From: Aphelocoma coerulescens
Taxonomy: Eukaryota; Chordata; Aves; Passeriformes; Corvidae
Assembly (NCBI RefSeq): GCF_041296385.1
Contig: NC_091020.1
Coordinates: forward strand, 35,333,501-35,397,500
DNA: 64,000 bases
Reading direction: 5' to 3'
The position numbers and the translations under genes are program-made. Shown piece by piece: positions 22,902 through 34,271 of this stretch. The notes below the pieces were generated by a model. It was given only the letters and a program-made list of their open reading frames with translations. It had not been told where the DNA came from and did no database searches. The stretch's first letter is position 1; each line of letters opens with the position of its first letter.

Positions 22902-25038
22902 GGAAAATCTGCCTGATTCAGGAGCCGTGCTCAGAACTGGCATAACCCTAAAGCTTGAGCTGCTCCTTAAATCGGGATAACACAGCTGGCACTGCACAAT
23001 GCTTCAGAGAGAAAGGGGGAAAAGGATGTTATGGAATCAAGGAGTGCTTCTGAAGCAGCTTTTACTCACCCTGAATAAAAGAGAAGAGCTTTGCCTGTGA
23101 TTGATTGATATTTGCAACCTCCCCTCCCAGAACCACGCTGAGTAGGAAACACGTGCAGAAGGTGCACAGGGAGACAGCGCAGAGGAAAATGGGAGGGAGA
23201 TAAAGATGACCTGGTTTTGCTTCCAAGCTAATTTTACATCACTTTAACTATATTTAGTTACATTTTGGTTTAATAGGGCTGCAGCAGTTGGACTGAGATT
23301 TTTATTGTTGTTCTCTGAGTAATTTAAATTTCTAAGACTTCGTGGTGGTTGTTGTTGGTTTTTTTCCGAAGGCTTTGTGACCTTCTTCCATGAGTTTATT
23401 TTAGATATAGTGGAATGTCCCAGAGAAAATTCCAAATGGTCCTTAATAGATGAAATGTTTCCAGAAAGGAGAAATTCTCAGTGGACTATGAAACTATTTT
23501 TCAATCATGGTGTATGGCACACAAACCACAGCTGAGGGGTTTTTTTCAGTAGGAAACTATTGCCCAGTGGGTTAAAAGAAAATAAAGGATAATGGGATTT
23601 TTCCGTAAGGCTGGAGCTGTTCACAGGGGTTTGCTCCCCACTAGATGTCACTGGAACTGTTTGAAATGTTTGGAACCAACAACCCCAAATTCCCCAGGTT
23701 TTGAGCTTCCTGACGAACATCAGACTTGGAGCAGGTTCCACTCAAGCTTTGCTCTGGCATGGGAGCCTTGCAAGGGAATCCAGACTGGGAGATGTTAATC
23801 ATGCCAAGTTCATGGTTTGACATGGATTTGGGGAGAAGAAAGGTAAATTCATGAAGTTTGGCATTGTCCTTGGAGGTTTTGTCCTCGGGGAAATCCATCT
23901 GGAAACAAAGAGAACGCCTGGGCTCAGCCATCATTTGGCTGCGGGCTCTTCACAGGCAGAGCAGGGTCCTGCAAAAGCTGTGTGGCACCTTTTGCTGAGC
24001 CAGCAGTGCCCAGTGCTGGGACAGCCACTCCCACCATGGAGTGACATCTGGGTGTCACCTGATCCACCACTAAAAACAAAAAACCCCAGAAACATTGTCA
24101 ACCTCTGTCCTGAAGTTTTCCATGGCTCTTGTCAGCCGTACCAACATCCACCCTGTGCCACGAAGGAAAACCCCTCAGATTATTAGGTCCACTATTTAAA
24201 TTCTCCCTGTAGTTCCAACTGACTACAGGAATCTTCTTCCATTCTTATTCAAAATTCAGTTTAGTGTGATTATGTGGCCATGCATCAAATATGGCAGTAT
24301 AATATGTCCTTTCATCTACTTGCCATAATACATCCCTTTTAGTGCCACATAAATCCCTGGAAATATCGCTGTCTTCTGCTCTTGAGATCCTTCATGTGCC
24401 TCTTTGCCTTACTGCCTTCCTCTCCTATTGTTTCTCCAAGCTGAATTAATTCCCTTTTTTCCCCCCAGTGTCGCTGCTCTGCTCTTGCTGCTGCTCCTGA
24501 GCAGGCACCAGTGAAACCACAGCCCTCCCAGTGCCAGAGAGGAGCCCAGAGATCCCAGCTGCTGGCACGGCATCCTTGTGGCAGTGCCAGCACCTTGGCT
24601 CTCCTCTCCCTGGAGGAGGCTGCTCAGAGTCGCTCCATCTCCCCCTGCAGAGGTGCCGGGGAGCCGCACCTGCAATCCCAGCAAAGGCAGACATCCTCGT
24701 GGAGCTGAGGAACTGCAGCTGAGGAATTCCAGCAGTCAGCGTGGTGCTCCTAGTCCTCCCAGAGCACTGCAGCACCCCAGCAATGGCAGAGTTTTCTCCT
24801 TTGCCCAGGATCTGTGTGTGCCAACGCTGGGAGACCCTGCAGCACAGGGAGGCTCTGCAGCACCACCCTGGGCTGCTGAAGAGCTGCTGTTCTTTTTCCA
24901 GTGACCACTTGATCCATGCATGAGTTAATTACAGCAGGCTGCATCCCTTTCATGTAGTCAAGCAGACTCCAAATGCCATGAAGCTCTTCCCATCCTCAAG
25001 AGTGTAATCCTGGCACCAGCACTGGCATCTGCTTCTTT
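22902..25038. other. Unique noncoding sequence with a GC-rich segment
   Basis: Most of the interval is unremarkable unique DNA. The part from 24470 to 24905 is GC-rich with many overlapping frames on both strands (up to 109 codons) and a 'tgttctttttccag' acceptor-like word at its right edge. No protein family is recognised. Confidence 0.5.
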
Positions 25039-25246
25039 AGAGTCACGGAATGATTTCGTTGGAAGGGACCTTAAAGGCCATCCAGTCCATCCCCTGCCAT
25101 GGGCAGGGACAGCTTCCACTGTCCCAGGCTGTTCCATCCCGGCCTTGGGCACTGCCAGGGATCCAGGGGCAGCCCCAGCTGCTCTGGGCACCCTGTGCCA
25201 GAACCTGCCCACCCTCACAGGGAAGAATTTCTTCCTAATTGCCTCC
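25039..25246 (-). mobile_element. CR1 LINE 3' fragment (young-looking subfamily)
   Basis: A reverse-oriented CR1 tail beginning 'agagtcacggaatgatttcg', with the 'gggcactgccagggatccag' core, ending after 'agggaagaatttcttcctaa'. Relative to other copies it lacks the 'ccccaatgtccagcct' words, so a small internal deletion is likely. Confidence 0.94.
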
Positions 25247-26180
25247 TTTAGTGAAACTCCTCTTTGTAATTCCTTCTCCAGGAATAATCCCATTGTCACC
25301 AAGGCTCTGCCTTGCCCCAGACAGGTGATGGAGGCCACCAGCCTGGCTGTGCCCTACAGCAGCACACCATCCCACACACCTGCCCAGCCAGCCTCCTGTG
25401 TCTCACAGAGCACATGCTGCCCTCGATTTGTTTAATTAGTTAGTAACCTAATTGTTCCACCTCAGCATAACCCCTTAGTAGGCATCGTTGAGTTATTTGG
25501 GAGAAACAAAACAAAAAGGGTCTATTCCCTTACAAAATGTCTGTATTAAGTTGTTATTATATTAAGCCAGCAAACTTTCAACCTATTCAATATTCGGTAA
25601 ATTTAAAAAAATGAATTGAAGCTCCTTGTCTATTTTAATATGTACTCCTGAAGACATTTTCCCATTTTTTTATGGTTTAATTAAAGCCTCATGGCAATGG
25701 TAGGCTTCCTCCTACCTACTATGCCAGTGGTTAAAAATTACGGGGTTTCAAGTACCCTGCATGGCTTTAATTGCTCTGCTGAAGATAAAAGAGCAGCGAT
25801 ATTTTTATCACAGCAGCAAAATTAAAAGTGAGCCCCCACCTTGCCCCTGCCCCACACACTGATGTCCAGACCTTAATTCATGAGATATTTTGGGAATATT
25901 TCTTCCTGCTGCTTGTCCTGGAGAGCAAAGGAACTTCCCTGCCCCACTTCTTAATATTAAAAAAGAAAAAAAGTGTAGAAATCTCTAAATAAAGAAAGTC
26001 CTGGAAGAGAACATTCAAGGCAGGACAATGCAGAGGAAGGTTACGAGTATATTAGGATAAGGGCACCACAATTATATGAAGAAAGTCTGGAGAGAAAAGA
26101 TTACATTGTTCTGACAACAACATTTTTCAAACATTTAGACCTTTAATATCATTAATTTAAAGTACAAGATTAAATATTTT

Positions 26181-26188
26181 ATGCAAAT
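26181..26188 (+). promoter_or_regulatory. Perfect POU octamer word ATGCAAAT
   Basis: A perfect octamer motif (OCT/POU-factor binding word) lies in AT-rich, repeat-free DNA. An 8-base word occurs often by chance in 64 kb of AT-rich DNA, so it is a pointer only. Confidence 0.25.
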
Positions 26189-27043
26189 ATTAGACAACAG
26201 CAAAGAGCTCCGCATATTAGGATTTAAAACAAATTGAAAGCATGCAAGACATATTCATTTCTTAAGCAGTTTAGTTAAAAAATCGGTATTGTCTCTATTA
26301 GGATTAACTGACAGTACCTCTTTGTGTTCAAATGGATTTAACTTCACTGTGGTTTGTTTTCCTGATATCATTGTCCTCCAATAATCGTGGATAAAGGGAA
26401 ATGTAAAAGGACAGATCAAGTCAAAATATATCTTCACATCATAAACACAGAATTATGTTTAAATTTCATTACTAAATGGGATTTTGGCTTCATATACCGT
26501 GCCTAATCCTGCACTATAAAAGATGTATAAAAGCTCCTGACAAATTCTAACAGACTTTGTGGAAGTTGCATATATTGATTAAAACATCAAGCAGCTACAT
26601 ACAAACCAATAATGAATTACTTCTTGTTGGAAGATGAAACTTTGTGATATTTAAAATTACAGACTTGAAAGTAAGTAAAATTACCCCTAATTATGCAGAA
26701 GGGAGCAACACCTTAGCAGTAAACAAGATAAGCACCTCAAACAGCACTAATAATTTTAATTAACATTTTCTAGTTTCCTTTCACCTCCTTTCAAGGTCAT
26801 CTGCTACCTTTCCCTGGTACAACATTACAGCACAGTGTTAAAAACTTACATTCCATTACTAATTGCTTTGATAAGCCAAAAAAATAATTTTCCAGGACAG
26901 GATTTTCTTCTTTTTTTTTTTTTTTAAATCACTGAATCTCCTGCAAAAGCAAATTTTGCATTGTGTAAAACTGTCAGGAAGGTTTTTGCAGTGAACTGCT
27001 CTTAAAAGTCAGATTCCAGCAGCTGGGATTCTGTTGGTCATTT

Positions 27044-27142
27044 GGGGCCTGATTCTGACCAGCAGAGGCAAAATTCTTCCAGGAATTCTTTAGAAACTCG
27101 TTGATATTTCAGGTGTAAATATAAATATTTGGATTGGGCCCA
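27044..27142. mobile_element. Probable relic of an ancient amniote palindromic repeat
   Basis: It begins 'ggggcctgattctga' and ends 'atttggattgggccc', loose inverted termini of a repeat common in turtles and crocodilians and present as relics in birds. The internal 'gaggcaaaattc' and 'tttcaggtgtaaat' also fit my memory of that consensus. The family name is not certain. Confidence 0.45.
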
Positions 27143-29480
27143 AAGGGTTGAATATTCAGATTGTAATCAAAGTTCAAAAGCCTCCTGAGGTGTGAACACT
27201 GAAAATGGAAATTTGGCAAAAGGTGATAATCTACACAGTATTTGTGTTAGTTTTTTCTTGAGCACCGATGAATAAATGCATGTTCAAGACTCATGACCTT
27301 GCTAAACTCCTTCTTTTCTTTTTTAAAAAGTCCAAAAGTTGGTGAGGAAAGGGCTTTGTTATATCAGTGGGTTTGTTCCATGCCACAAATTTCATGTACG
27401 AGGTCACTTGGAATATAATGTGTAGTGAAAGAATCTCATTAGGCTAAAATGAATGTAAAATGTGTCAATTTGATCCAAATGAGAACTGTAGTAAAACCAT
27501 GTTTGATGTTCATGTGCAATAAATCTTTAACATTTGTCTGTAAAGTATTAGAGAACCCAGAGGGAAATCTCTATTTGTGATAGCTGCACATTTCCAATGA
27601 TTTTTTCTATAATCCTTTGTTGACATTTAGCGTATGGCAACAGAAAGGAAGATCCTAAAATGAGAATTGTTGTTTATTATTCGAAGGTAAACAAGATGGG
27701 CACCTTGAATATAAGGTTTTTAGACTGAAATTATGAGAGCATCCCTCTATCAGGAGGAATCTTTCAGTCACTCCTTGGTGGAAAAGTGACATCAAAGGTG
27801 CCCTACCTGCCCGTCACTCAAATGTTAGAACGTCTGATGGCCCCATCCTGCCCGTTGGGTTGGATTTTGATATATTCATATTGTTAATTACTGTTGTATT
27901 TCAATTTTCTCTCTAGTATTTTTGTTCATTCATAATAGCTTTATGCTTCAGCGGACCGAAAGGACTAAAATGAAAGATTTCCAAGATTTCTTCTGGGAGT
28001 AATTTACAAAAGACCACAATTTTTTAATTGCTCCTGATATTTAGTTCTGGATATCTGGAAGAGGAGAAATCAGCCCAACTCCTTTAGTTGCCACACCAAC
28101 CGTAGCAAATATGTATTTTTTTGCTCCCTCTTGCTCCTTGCACGCCCCACCATCCCTGTTTTGAGGGCTGTGCTGTAGCAATGTCGTGGTGTTTATATTT
28201 CTGCAGCTCACACTTGCCTTCACAAGAGAATTATGAGTTATTTACGTCCTTTGAGGAGGCTCGGGGAATAATGGGTGAAATGTCAGAAATAATTATGAGA
28301 AATGGAGGCATTTCATTTAAGCAGTAGAAGAAAAACATAACTTCTGCTGAATGACTAAACTTGAAGTGCCACAAGATTGCTGCACGATGAGATCTGGCTC
28401 ACGATTATCGCAGAGTTTTATAAAAACCAAAACAACCTTACAACACTCGCATGCCAAAGGTTGCAACACAGGCTTTGGCAGGAGACACGAAAATGCTCCA
28501 GCATGGGAAAAGTCTCTGAGCAAACTTGCATCTGTGCTGATTTAGGATTTTACACCGAAGCACCGGCGGCTTTCTGAGGCCAAGCTTGACTTTATGGCCA
28601 CAGTCGTGGCTGGGAAGCTGCTAAGCACCAGCCCTGCAAAAGCCCCTTCCCCATCTCTGCCCAGCCCCTGCTTCTTACAGCGTTTGTCCATCTCGTTATT
28701 GCTGTGCAGGCTCTTTATCAATAACTGTGGTGTTCTCAGCCGAGTTTTCTTTGGCTTGCTGTCTGCTTTACAAAACCACTACATACTTGACAGTTTGCCC
28801 CAGTTCAAAATTCTTTGGTCAGAGAAAGCCCGGAGAATGAAACAGTATCTGGTGTTGTAAAATCTTGACCAGATTCTGAAATATTGCCTAAGCCCCTGTC
28901 AGCTCGAAGGTGATTTCTCCAGGTCATGGTTTAGAGGGAATTGATGGGACAGTCTGGGACTGCTCAGGCTGCACTATATCTTTTTCAGGAGTGCACGTAG
29001 TCACCTTTAGCACTCACTGCTCTCCAGTCCTGTCTGCTTTCCACAGCACATTTGCTTCCATACATCGCTTACAAGCTAAACATGGGGAGACTGATCCAGA
29101 AAAACAGCCCCTCTGCTCACTGCTTCTTCACTTCTCTGTTTCTATCAGAGGGATTATTAATTACCAAATAACCCTGGGGAAAAATCCACCTGAGGCTGCA
29201 GCAGAGACAAAAATACCCAGTGCTCCATCGAACATCCCAGTGCTCCCAGCACTTTCCCAGTGCTGTGTGGTCCATGATCCATCTGCAGAAACTGAGGCAC
29301 AGGGATCTGAAAGGTCCACCAAGCCAAAGGTTAATTTGATATAAAATACAAATCCCAGTGCAGTGCCCTTCCTATCCAAAAACCCTGAGAAGGACCAAAC
29401 TCAAGGCACACCCAGCAACTCTAAAATGTAAAAAACCATCAATCATGATAAAAATGACTTTTTAATCGATCTGATTATAC

Positions 29481-29520
29481 AGACATATAGATATAAATAT
29501 AGATATATATATATGTATAC
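29481..29520. repeat. AT-rich microsatellite (ATAG/AT)n
   Basis: A short run of mixed 'agatat' and 'atatat' units. Confidence 0.85.
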
Positions 29521-29750
29521 TCTGGTATAATTTCAAACTGAACTTGGCAACTAAAAGGCTCTGCGTAAACAGAAACATTTTTGAATACTCTCAGTATCAG
29601 ACTGGAGTAATTCAAGTGCTTCCATCAACAAGTGCTCAGTATAATTTTGATTTCTGCCTAAAATCCCACTGAAACAAAAGACAACCTTTGGTATTCTGCC
29701 AAACAAGGGGAAGATCTGAAGAGGAGTCAGAATAGATAGTCCAGCTGACG

Positions 29751-29780
29751 ATTATAAATTATAAATTATAAATTATAAAT
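29751..29780. repeat. (ATAAATT)n microsatellite
   Basis: About four perfect copies of a 7-base unit. Confidence 0.92.
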
Positions 29781-30929
29781 CATTACATTAAGTTCCATAT
29801 ATTTATGACACAAGCTCTGACTATTGCACTTTTGCAGGGGATTTTCCTGGAGGCAAATCACAGCAGACCTGCTCATTCCTTTGGAGAAACTGCTCTGGCC
29901 CCGATAAGGCCAATAACCCTTCCAGTTTGGTGGCAACTCCTACAGACTTAATTAGAAGGAAAAAGACCTAATTCTGCATTTTTCTTATCAACCCCAGGCT
30001 TTTTTTGTACTGCATCACTACTTTTCTTAAATTCTCAGAGCTTCACCCAGCTCTGGGCAAGCCAGGAGTGCCTGAAGGACCAACTGTGCAGATCTTGGGA
30101 GTAAGACATCGCTACAGCGCTGGTGTCCCTGTGCTGCTTTCCCAGTGGTTAGGCTGGGATGAGTTGAGCTGGGTTGATTTGGCAGTTCAGGCTGGATTAA
30201 GATACTCCTGGTGCTTGAAATCCTGGATTGGTACTAAAGGGATTTTTATCCTTTCTTTGGGTATTGACTCAGCAAAGCCACTGCATTGGGGTGGCCGTAG
30301 GAGCGTGGCCCACACAACCCTCCCTGCACCTTCTCCTGGAGGAAATTCCCAATGGGGGTGTGATGCTGCTGTCAGGATAAGAAATTCCTAAGGATGTGCC
30401 TCGTTTGGCTTTCCAGGCACTGGAACCAGTGGATCAGGCACATTGCTTTTAATATTCTTAATAGTTCTTTTTCTTTGGCCTCACTTTATTCCCCTCATTT
30501 TGAAACTCTTGACAGCCTTTCATCAAAAGTTTCTGACAAACTCAAAGAATACCTAAAATGGGCACTAATAATTTAGTACTGTAATTTTATGGGTATTTCA
30601 AAGTTCCTGGGTATTACTATTATTTTATGGAATGGTTTTTCCTCCTTTTCCTTGCTCTTTCTTCCTATGTTCTTATGGAATTATAGGTGAAATGTATTTC
30701 TTGGCTGCTATTTCATCTTTTGTTCATACAGTTAAATATTGCACTGGTTCAAGATTGCACGAGGCCCTCACATTAAAATTTTATTGTATTTTTGTATTTA
30801 TTTTTGGCCCGGATCTGGGGGCCTCTCAGGTCCAGGTCTTGTGTAATTTTATTGGCTTGTGGGTGGAGGAAAGAACAAAAATGAGGTTTGTGGCCAGAAT
30901 GTTATCTTTGGCCATAGACAGCTATGGGG

Positions 30930-31035
30930 GGGCCTGATTCTGCTCTGATTCACAAGCAAGTAAATCTCGAGCAGCTCCAGTGAAAATGAAAAAGCTCCAG
31001 TGATGTAAACCCGATGTAAATTAGAGGAGAATTGC
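30930..31035. mobile_element. Probable relic of an ancient amniote interspersed repeat
   Basis: It begins 'gggcctgattctgctctgat' and goes on with 'agtaaatctcgagcagctcc', 'gatgtaaacccgatgtaaat' and 'tagaggagaattgcc'. The order of words (GGCCTGATTCTGCTCT, GTAAATC, AGTAACTCC-like, GTGTAAA, GAGGAGAAT) matches an old repeat seen widely in non-avian reptile genomes. The assignment is from memory and the copy is strongly diverged. Confidence 0.5.
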
Positions 31036-32250
31036 CTCCGTGGTGGATGCTATGTAAGTGTTTTGCTATTTATGATTTAGCTGGGAGCTGTTGTCTGGCC
31101 TCTCTAAAGATAAGAGCCACCTATAACTCAGTTGTGAGCATCTTTTTCCCTTTTTGACTAATGTCTGCTTGCTAAAAAAGATTAAAACTGTTTTTTTATG
31201 AGCTCTGAGTAGCAGAGCTGAGACTACAAAGCTCATCAAGCTGGGAACCACGGCTGAATTTTGGTGACCTCTCCCTTGAGTGAAAAGCACCTTATTCTAC
31301 CCTACATCTGTGCTTTAAAACCTGTTGAATTCAAGCACTAAAATCCATGGATTTCAAGGCTTAATCTCTTTGTTTTATGAAATACTTTTCACGTGGCCAC
31401 CACTGCGTGAGTGGTTGCCCATCCCAGTGTGAGTCATGGCCACTGCATCCTTTGCTCCTTCCTGCCTGGTTTGAATCCATCACCACAGCTCCTTTCCTCC
31501 CCAAAACCTGTGTCCCCCACTCCTCTTTGCACATTTATTCCTGTCAGAAGTTTGGCTTGGAAAGGACTTGTCCTGCGAGCCAAACCTTCTTATTCTACAC
31601 TTTAAAATCCTTATGAAATTTGGCTCGCCTTCCAAAGCTAAGCCTCAGCTCCCTTGTTACTCTTCTAAATATAAAACATTTTTATTGCATTAAGCCATGT
31701 TGAAAAGAAAAAGGGAAAAAAAAGGAAAGGGAAGAAAGCAAATCCCTGCACCCAGTGTGAAGGAGGAGGTCGGTATTACCCAGGAATGGGTCCGGCCTTT
31801 GTTTCGTCGTGGTATCATCTCCCTCGCACGCGCTTTCCGCTCGCTCTCACTCTTCCTCCTCGAGTATCTCCCACTCTGAAAAGCCCAGTTAAAGTCATCA
31901 CTGAAGGAGTTGTTGCCAGGCTGATCTGGCGAGTTTGGGAAACGGGAAAACCCATCCCACTATTGATTCTGCTGCATCCCTTGCTAAAGAGAAAGCTGTT
32001 TTCTAGGGAGCTCATTTAACACCTTCCACTTACACCAAACTTGATTTTCCTACGTCGCTTACACAACTTTGGAATGAGTTATTTATAATTTTCAGTCCTT
32101 ATTTCAAGTGTCATTTTAATCATTTCAACAAAGAAGTTTCTTAATATTCCCAATAATGGCTCTTGTCACTTTAAATATTAAAATTTGCATTAGGGATTCC
32201 CTTGGCTACATCTGCATTATTTGCATTATAGATTGTGTGCATGTCTCAGT

Positions 32251-32293
32251 CTATATATATGTATGTATATATATAAATTTATATATAGATATG
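32251..32293. repeat. (TA)n/(GTAT)n microsatellite
   Basis: An alternating TA run with GTAT interruptions, about 43 bases. Confidence 0.88.
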
Positions 32294-34106
32294 GATTTAT
32301 GAATTATTAGGAAAATTGAGGCAGTTTTAAATGATCCCATCTGCTTTGAAAGCACCGTGACAAATGCCAAAGTGATTAGTGATAAATAAGTTCCTAACAC
32401 TCCAAAATTAAAAGCTCCTAATTCTCAACTTTAAATAAATCCTTATTGTATAGCAGAAATAATTCCTCACAAAGTGTTTCCAACATTCAGAGAATGCTTT
32501 TAGGACATCCAGCATTAACATAATTTTTTCGACTGCAGTTCTCACAGGACATCTGATGAAGTCTCTACCCTTAATTTTAATTGCGTAGGCTGCATTCTTA
32601 ATTAAAAACTGTACAAATGGATTTTATGCCATGCCAAAAGAAATCTGAGTTCATTAGTTATAAAACCCTTTAAAAATTGATGTAAATATGTGAATTCTTT
32701 AAAAGTTTGAACTCGGCGTCCTCATTTATGTTGAGTAGCCTTTTATCTAGAGAATAATGAAGTCAATACAAATTAAGATAGTCTGAGTTTTACTTTTCCC
32801 TTTTCCTTCTCTTTTTTCCCCTCTTTTTTTTTTGGTGAATGAGGGTGATGGGAGTCAAAGAGTGTGGGGGTTATGTCTTTATGTCACGGTGTTTTTCCTT
32901 GAAGAATCAAATTCATTTAAATCTAAACTGTGAAGAAAATTAGAGTGGGAAAGGCACTGACCCTTTTGTACTGGGTTATATAAATATAAGTTCATATATC
33001 TTTTATTAATTCTTCATATTAAAGCACAATCACATCATCTCGAGCCAATAAACCTAATGGAAATCTGTCAGACTGGAACTTTGGAGGAGAACTCTGGACA
33101 TCGCTTAAAGAAATACGTGTGCCTTATTGATTTTTATTTTAAAAACGGAGAGTTGTTAATTAAAATGCTTTTCCATAACTTGTCAAGCCTTCAAATAACA
33201 AATGGGAAACTCTGAGAGGTTTGTTTAACCTGACAAATTGCTGACCTTTCATTCTACTGGCTGCTCATCTGGCTGCACGGGGCCCTTCCCTTTCCCTTCC
33301 CTCTCTGGCAGCTGGGAGGTCCCGCAGCGCCTTTTCTGGTGGGTGCCACCAACCTGATCCCACCTGTGGGAATGAAGGGCTGGGACAGAGTTCAGCTTTT
33401 CCTGTGCTGGGAATTAATCTGTAGGATTTCACTCTATTTTCCAGTTTATGAGATTGTTGTTGTTGGGAAGAAGCATCCAGGAGGTGCCTCTGGAGCACAG
33501 GTTGTTTGCGCAAAGAAAAGGTAGAAGTGAAATTGAAAGGATGGTAATGCCACTTAGCACTCAGAGCATTTACTGTTATCTTAACAAAAGCACAAATTAA
33601 ACAATAAACAAACAACCTGTGCAAAAAAAATCCCTGTGTTTCTTTCCATCCTCTTCCATGGTTTGTGCTTCTGAGCATCTCTCTCCTGGTTGAGCCTGGC
33701 AGCAGGGATGTTGAAATACCACATGAAAAGCTGTGGAAGTGCTTGTGACGTTTCCAACATGAGCTGGAGCAGGAAGCACCAGAAGTCTCACAGGACAGAT
33801 GTTCTCGTGAGTTTCCAACCCAGTTTGGCACAGGAAAGAAGTCAGATAGACTTGGGATAAACCTCAGATTTCCTCTTTGTTTTGTTTTTTTAAGGAGCAG
33901 AGTTCAGGCAACAAAACCACTCTACCTTTTGAGATATTTCCATTACTACATCCTAGAGATCATGAAAGAAATATTCCAATGTAATTGAATATTTTGTGGT
34001 AGAAACACACCAGGTTGGACAGAACTTGGGCTATCCATCAGCTTCAACCATCCCATAATATCCCACTTTCTAGAAAATTAAACCAGATCACTCAGAAAGT
34101 AGAGAT

Positions 34107-34271
34107 GGACACCCACTAGACCAGGCTGCTTAATTCCCCATGCCTGGAAGTGTTCAAGGCCAGGCTGAATGGGGCTTGGAGCATCCTGGTCTAATGGAAG
34201 GCGTCCCTGCCCATGGAGCTGGATGATCTTTACTGTCCCTTCCAACCCAAACCATTCCATGACTCTATGAG
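34107..34271 (+). mobile_element. CR1 LINE 3' end with a small inverted piece
   Basis: From 34131 to 34271 this is a forward CR1 tail ('gtgttcaaggccaggctgaa', 'agcatcctggtctaatgg', terminal 'attccatgactctatga'). Just before it, 34107-34130 reads like the same CR1 region in the opposite orientation ('cccactagaccaggctgct'). The two arms could fold back on each other. A local inversion or template switch is likely. Confidence 0.85.

Larger units (their letters stand above)
25247..34106. other. AT-rich interval of 8.9 kb without CR1
   Basis: This is the longest CR1-free stretch in the window. It is AT-rich, with several AT microsatellites and two probable relics of an ancient amniote repeat (listed separately). 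No exon is recognised. The frames at 28121-28860 and 33265-33831 have no known relatives that I can name. Exclusion of young insertions would fit regulatory constraint, but this is inference. Confidence 0.55.

Noticed and set aside
24470..24905. GC-rich segment as a coding exon
   Set aside because: Overlapping frames are open on both strands as expected from composition. The predicted products have no domain, and codon patterns look random.
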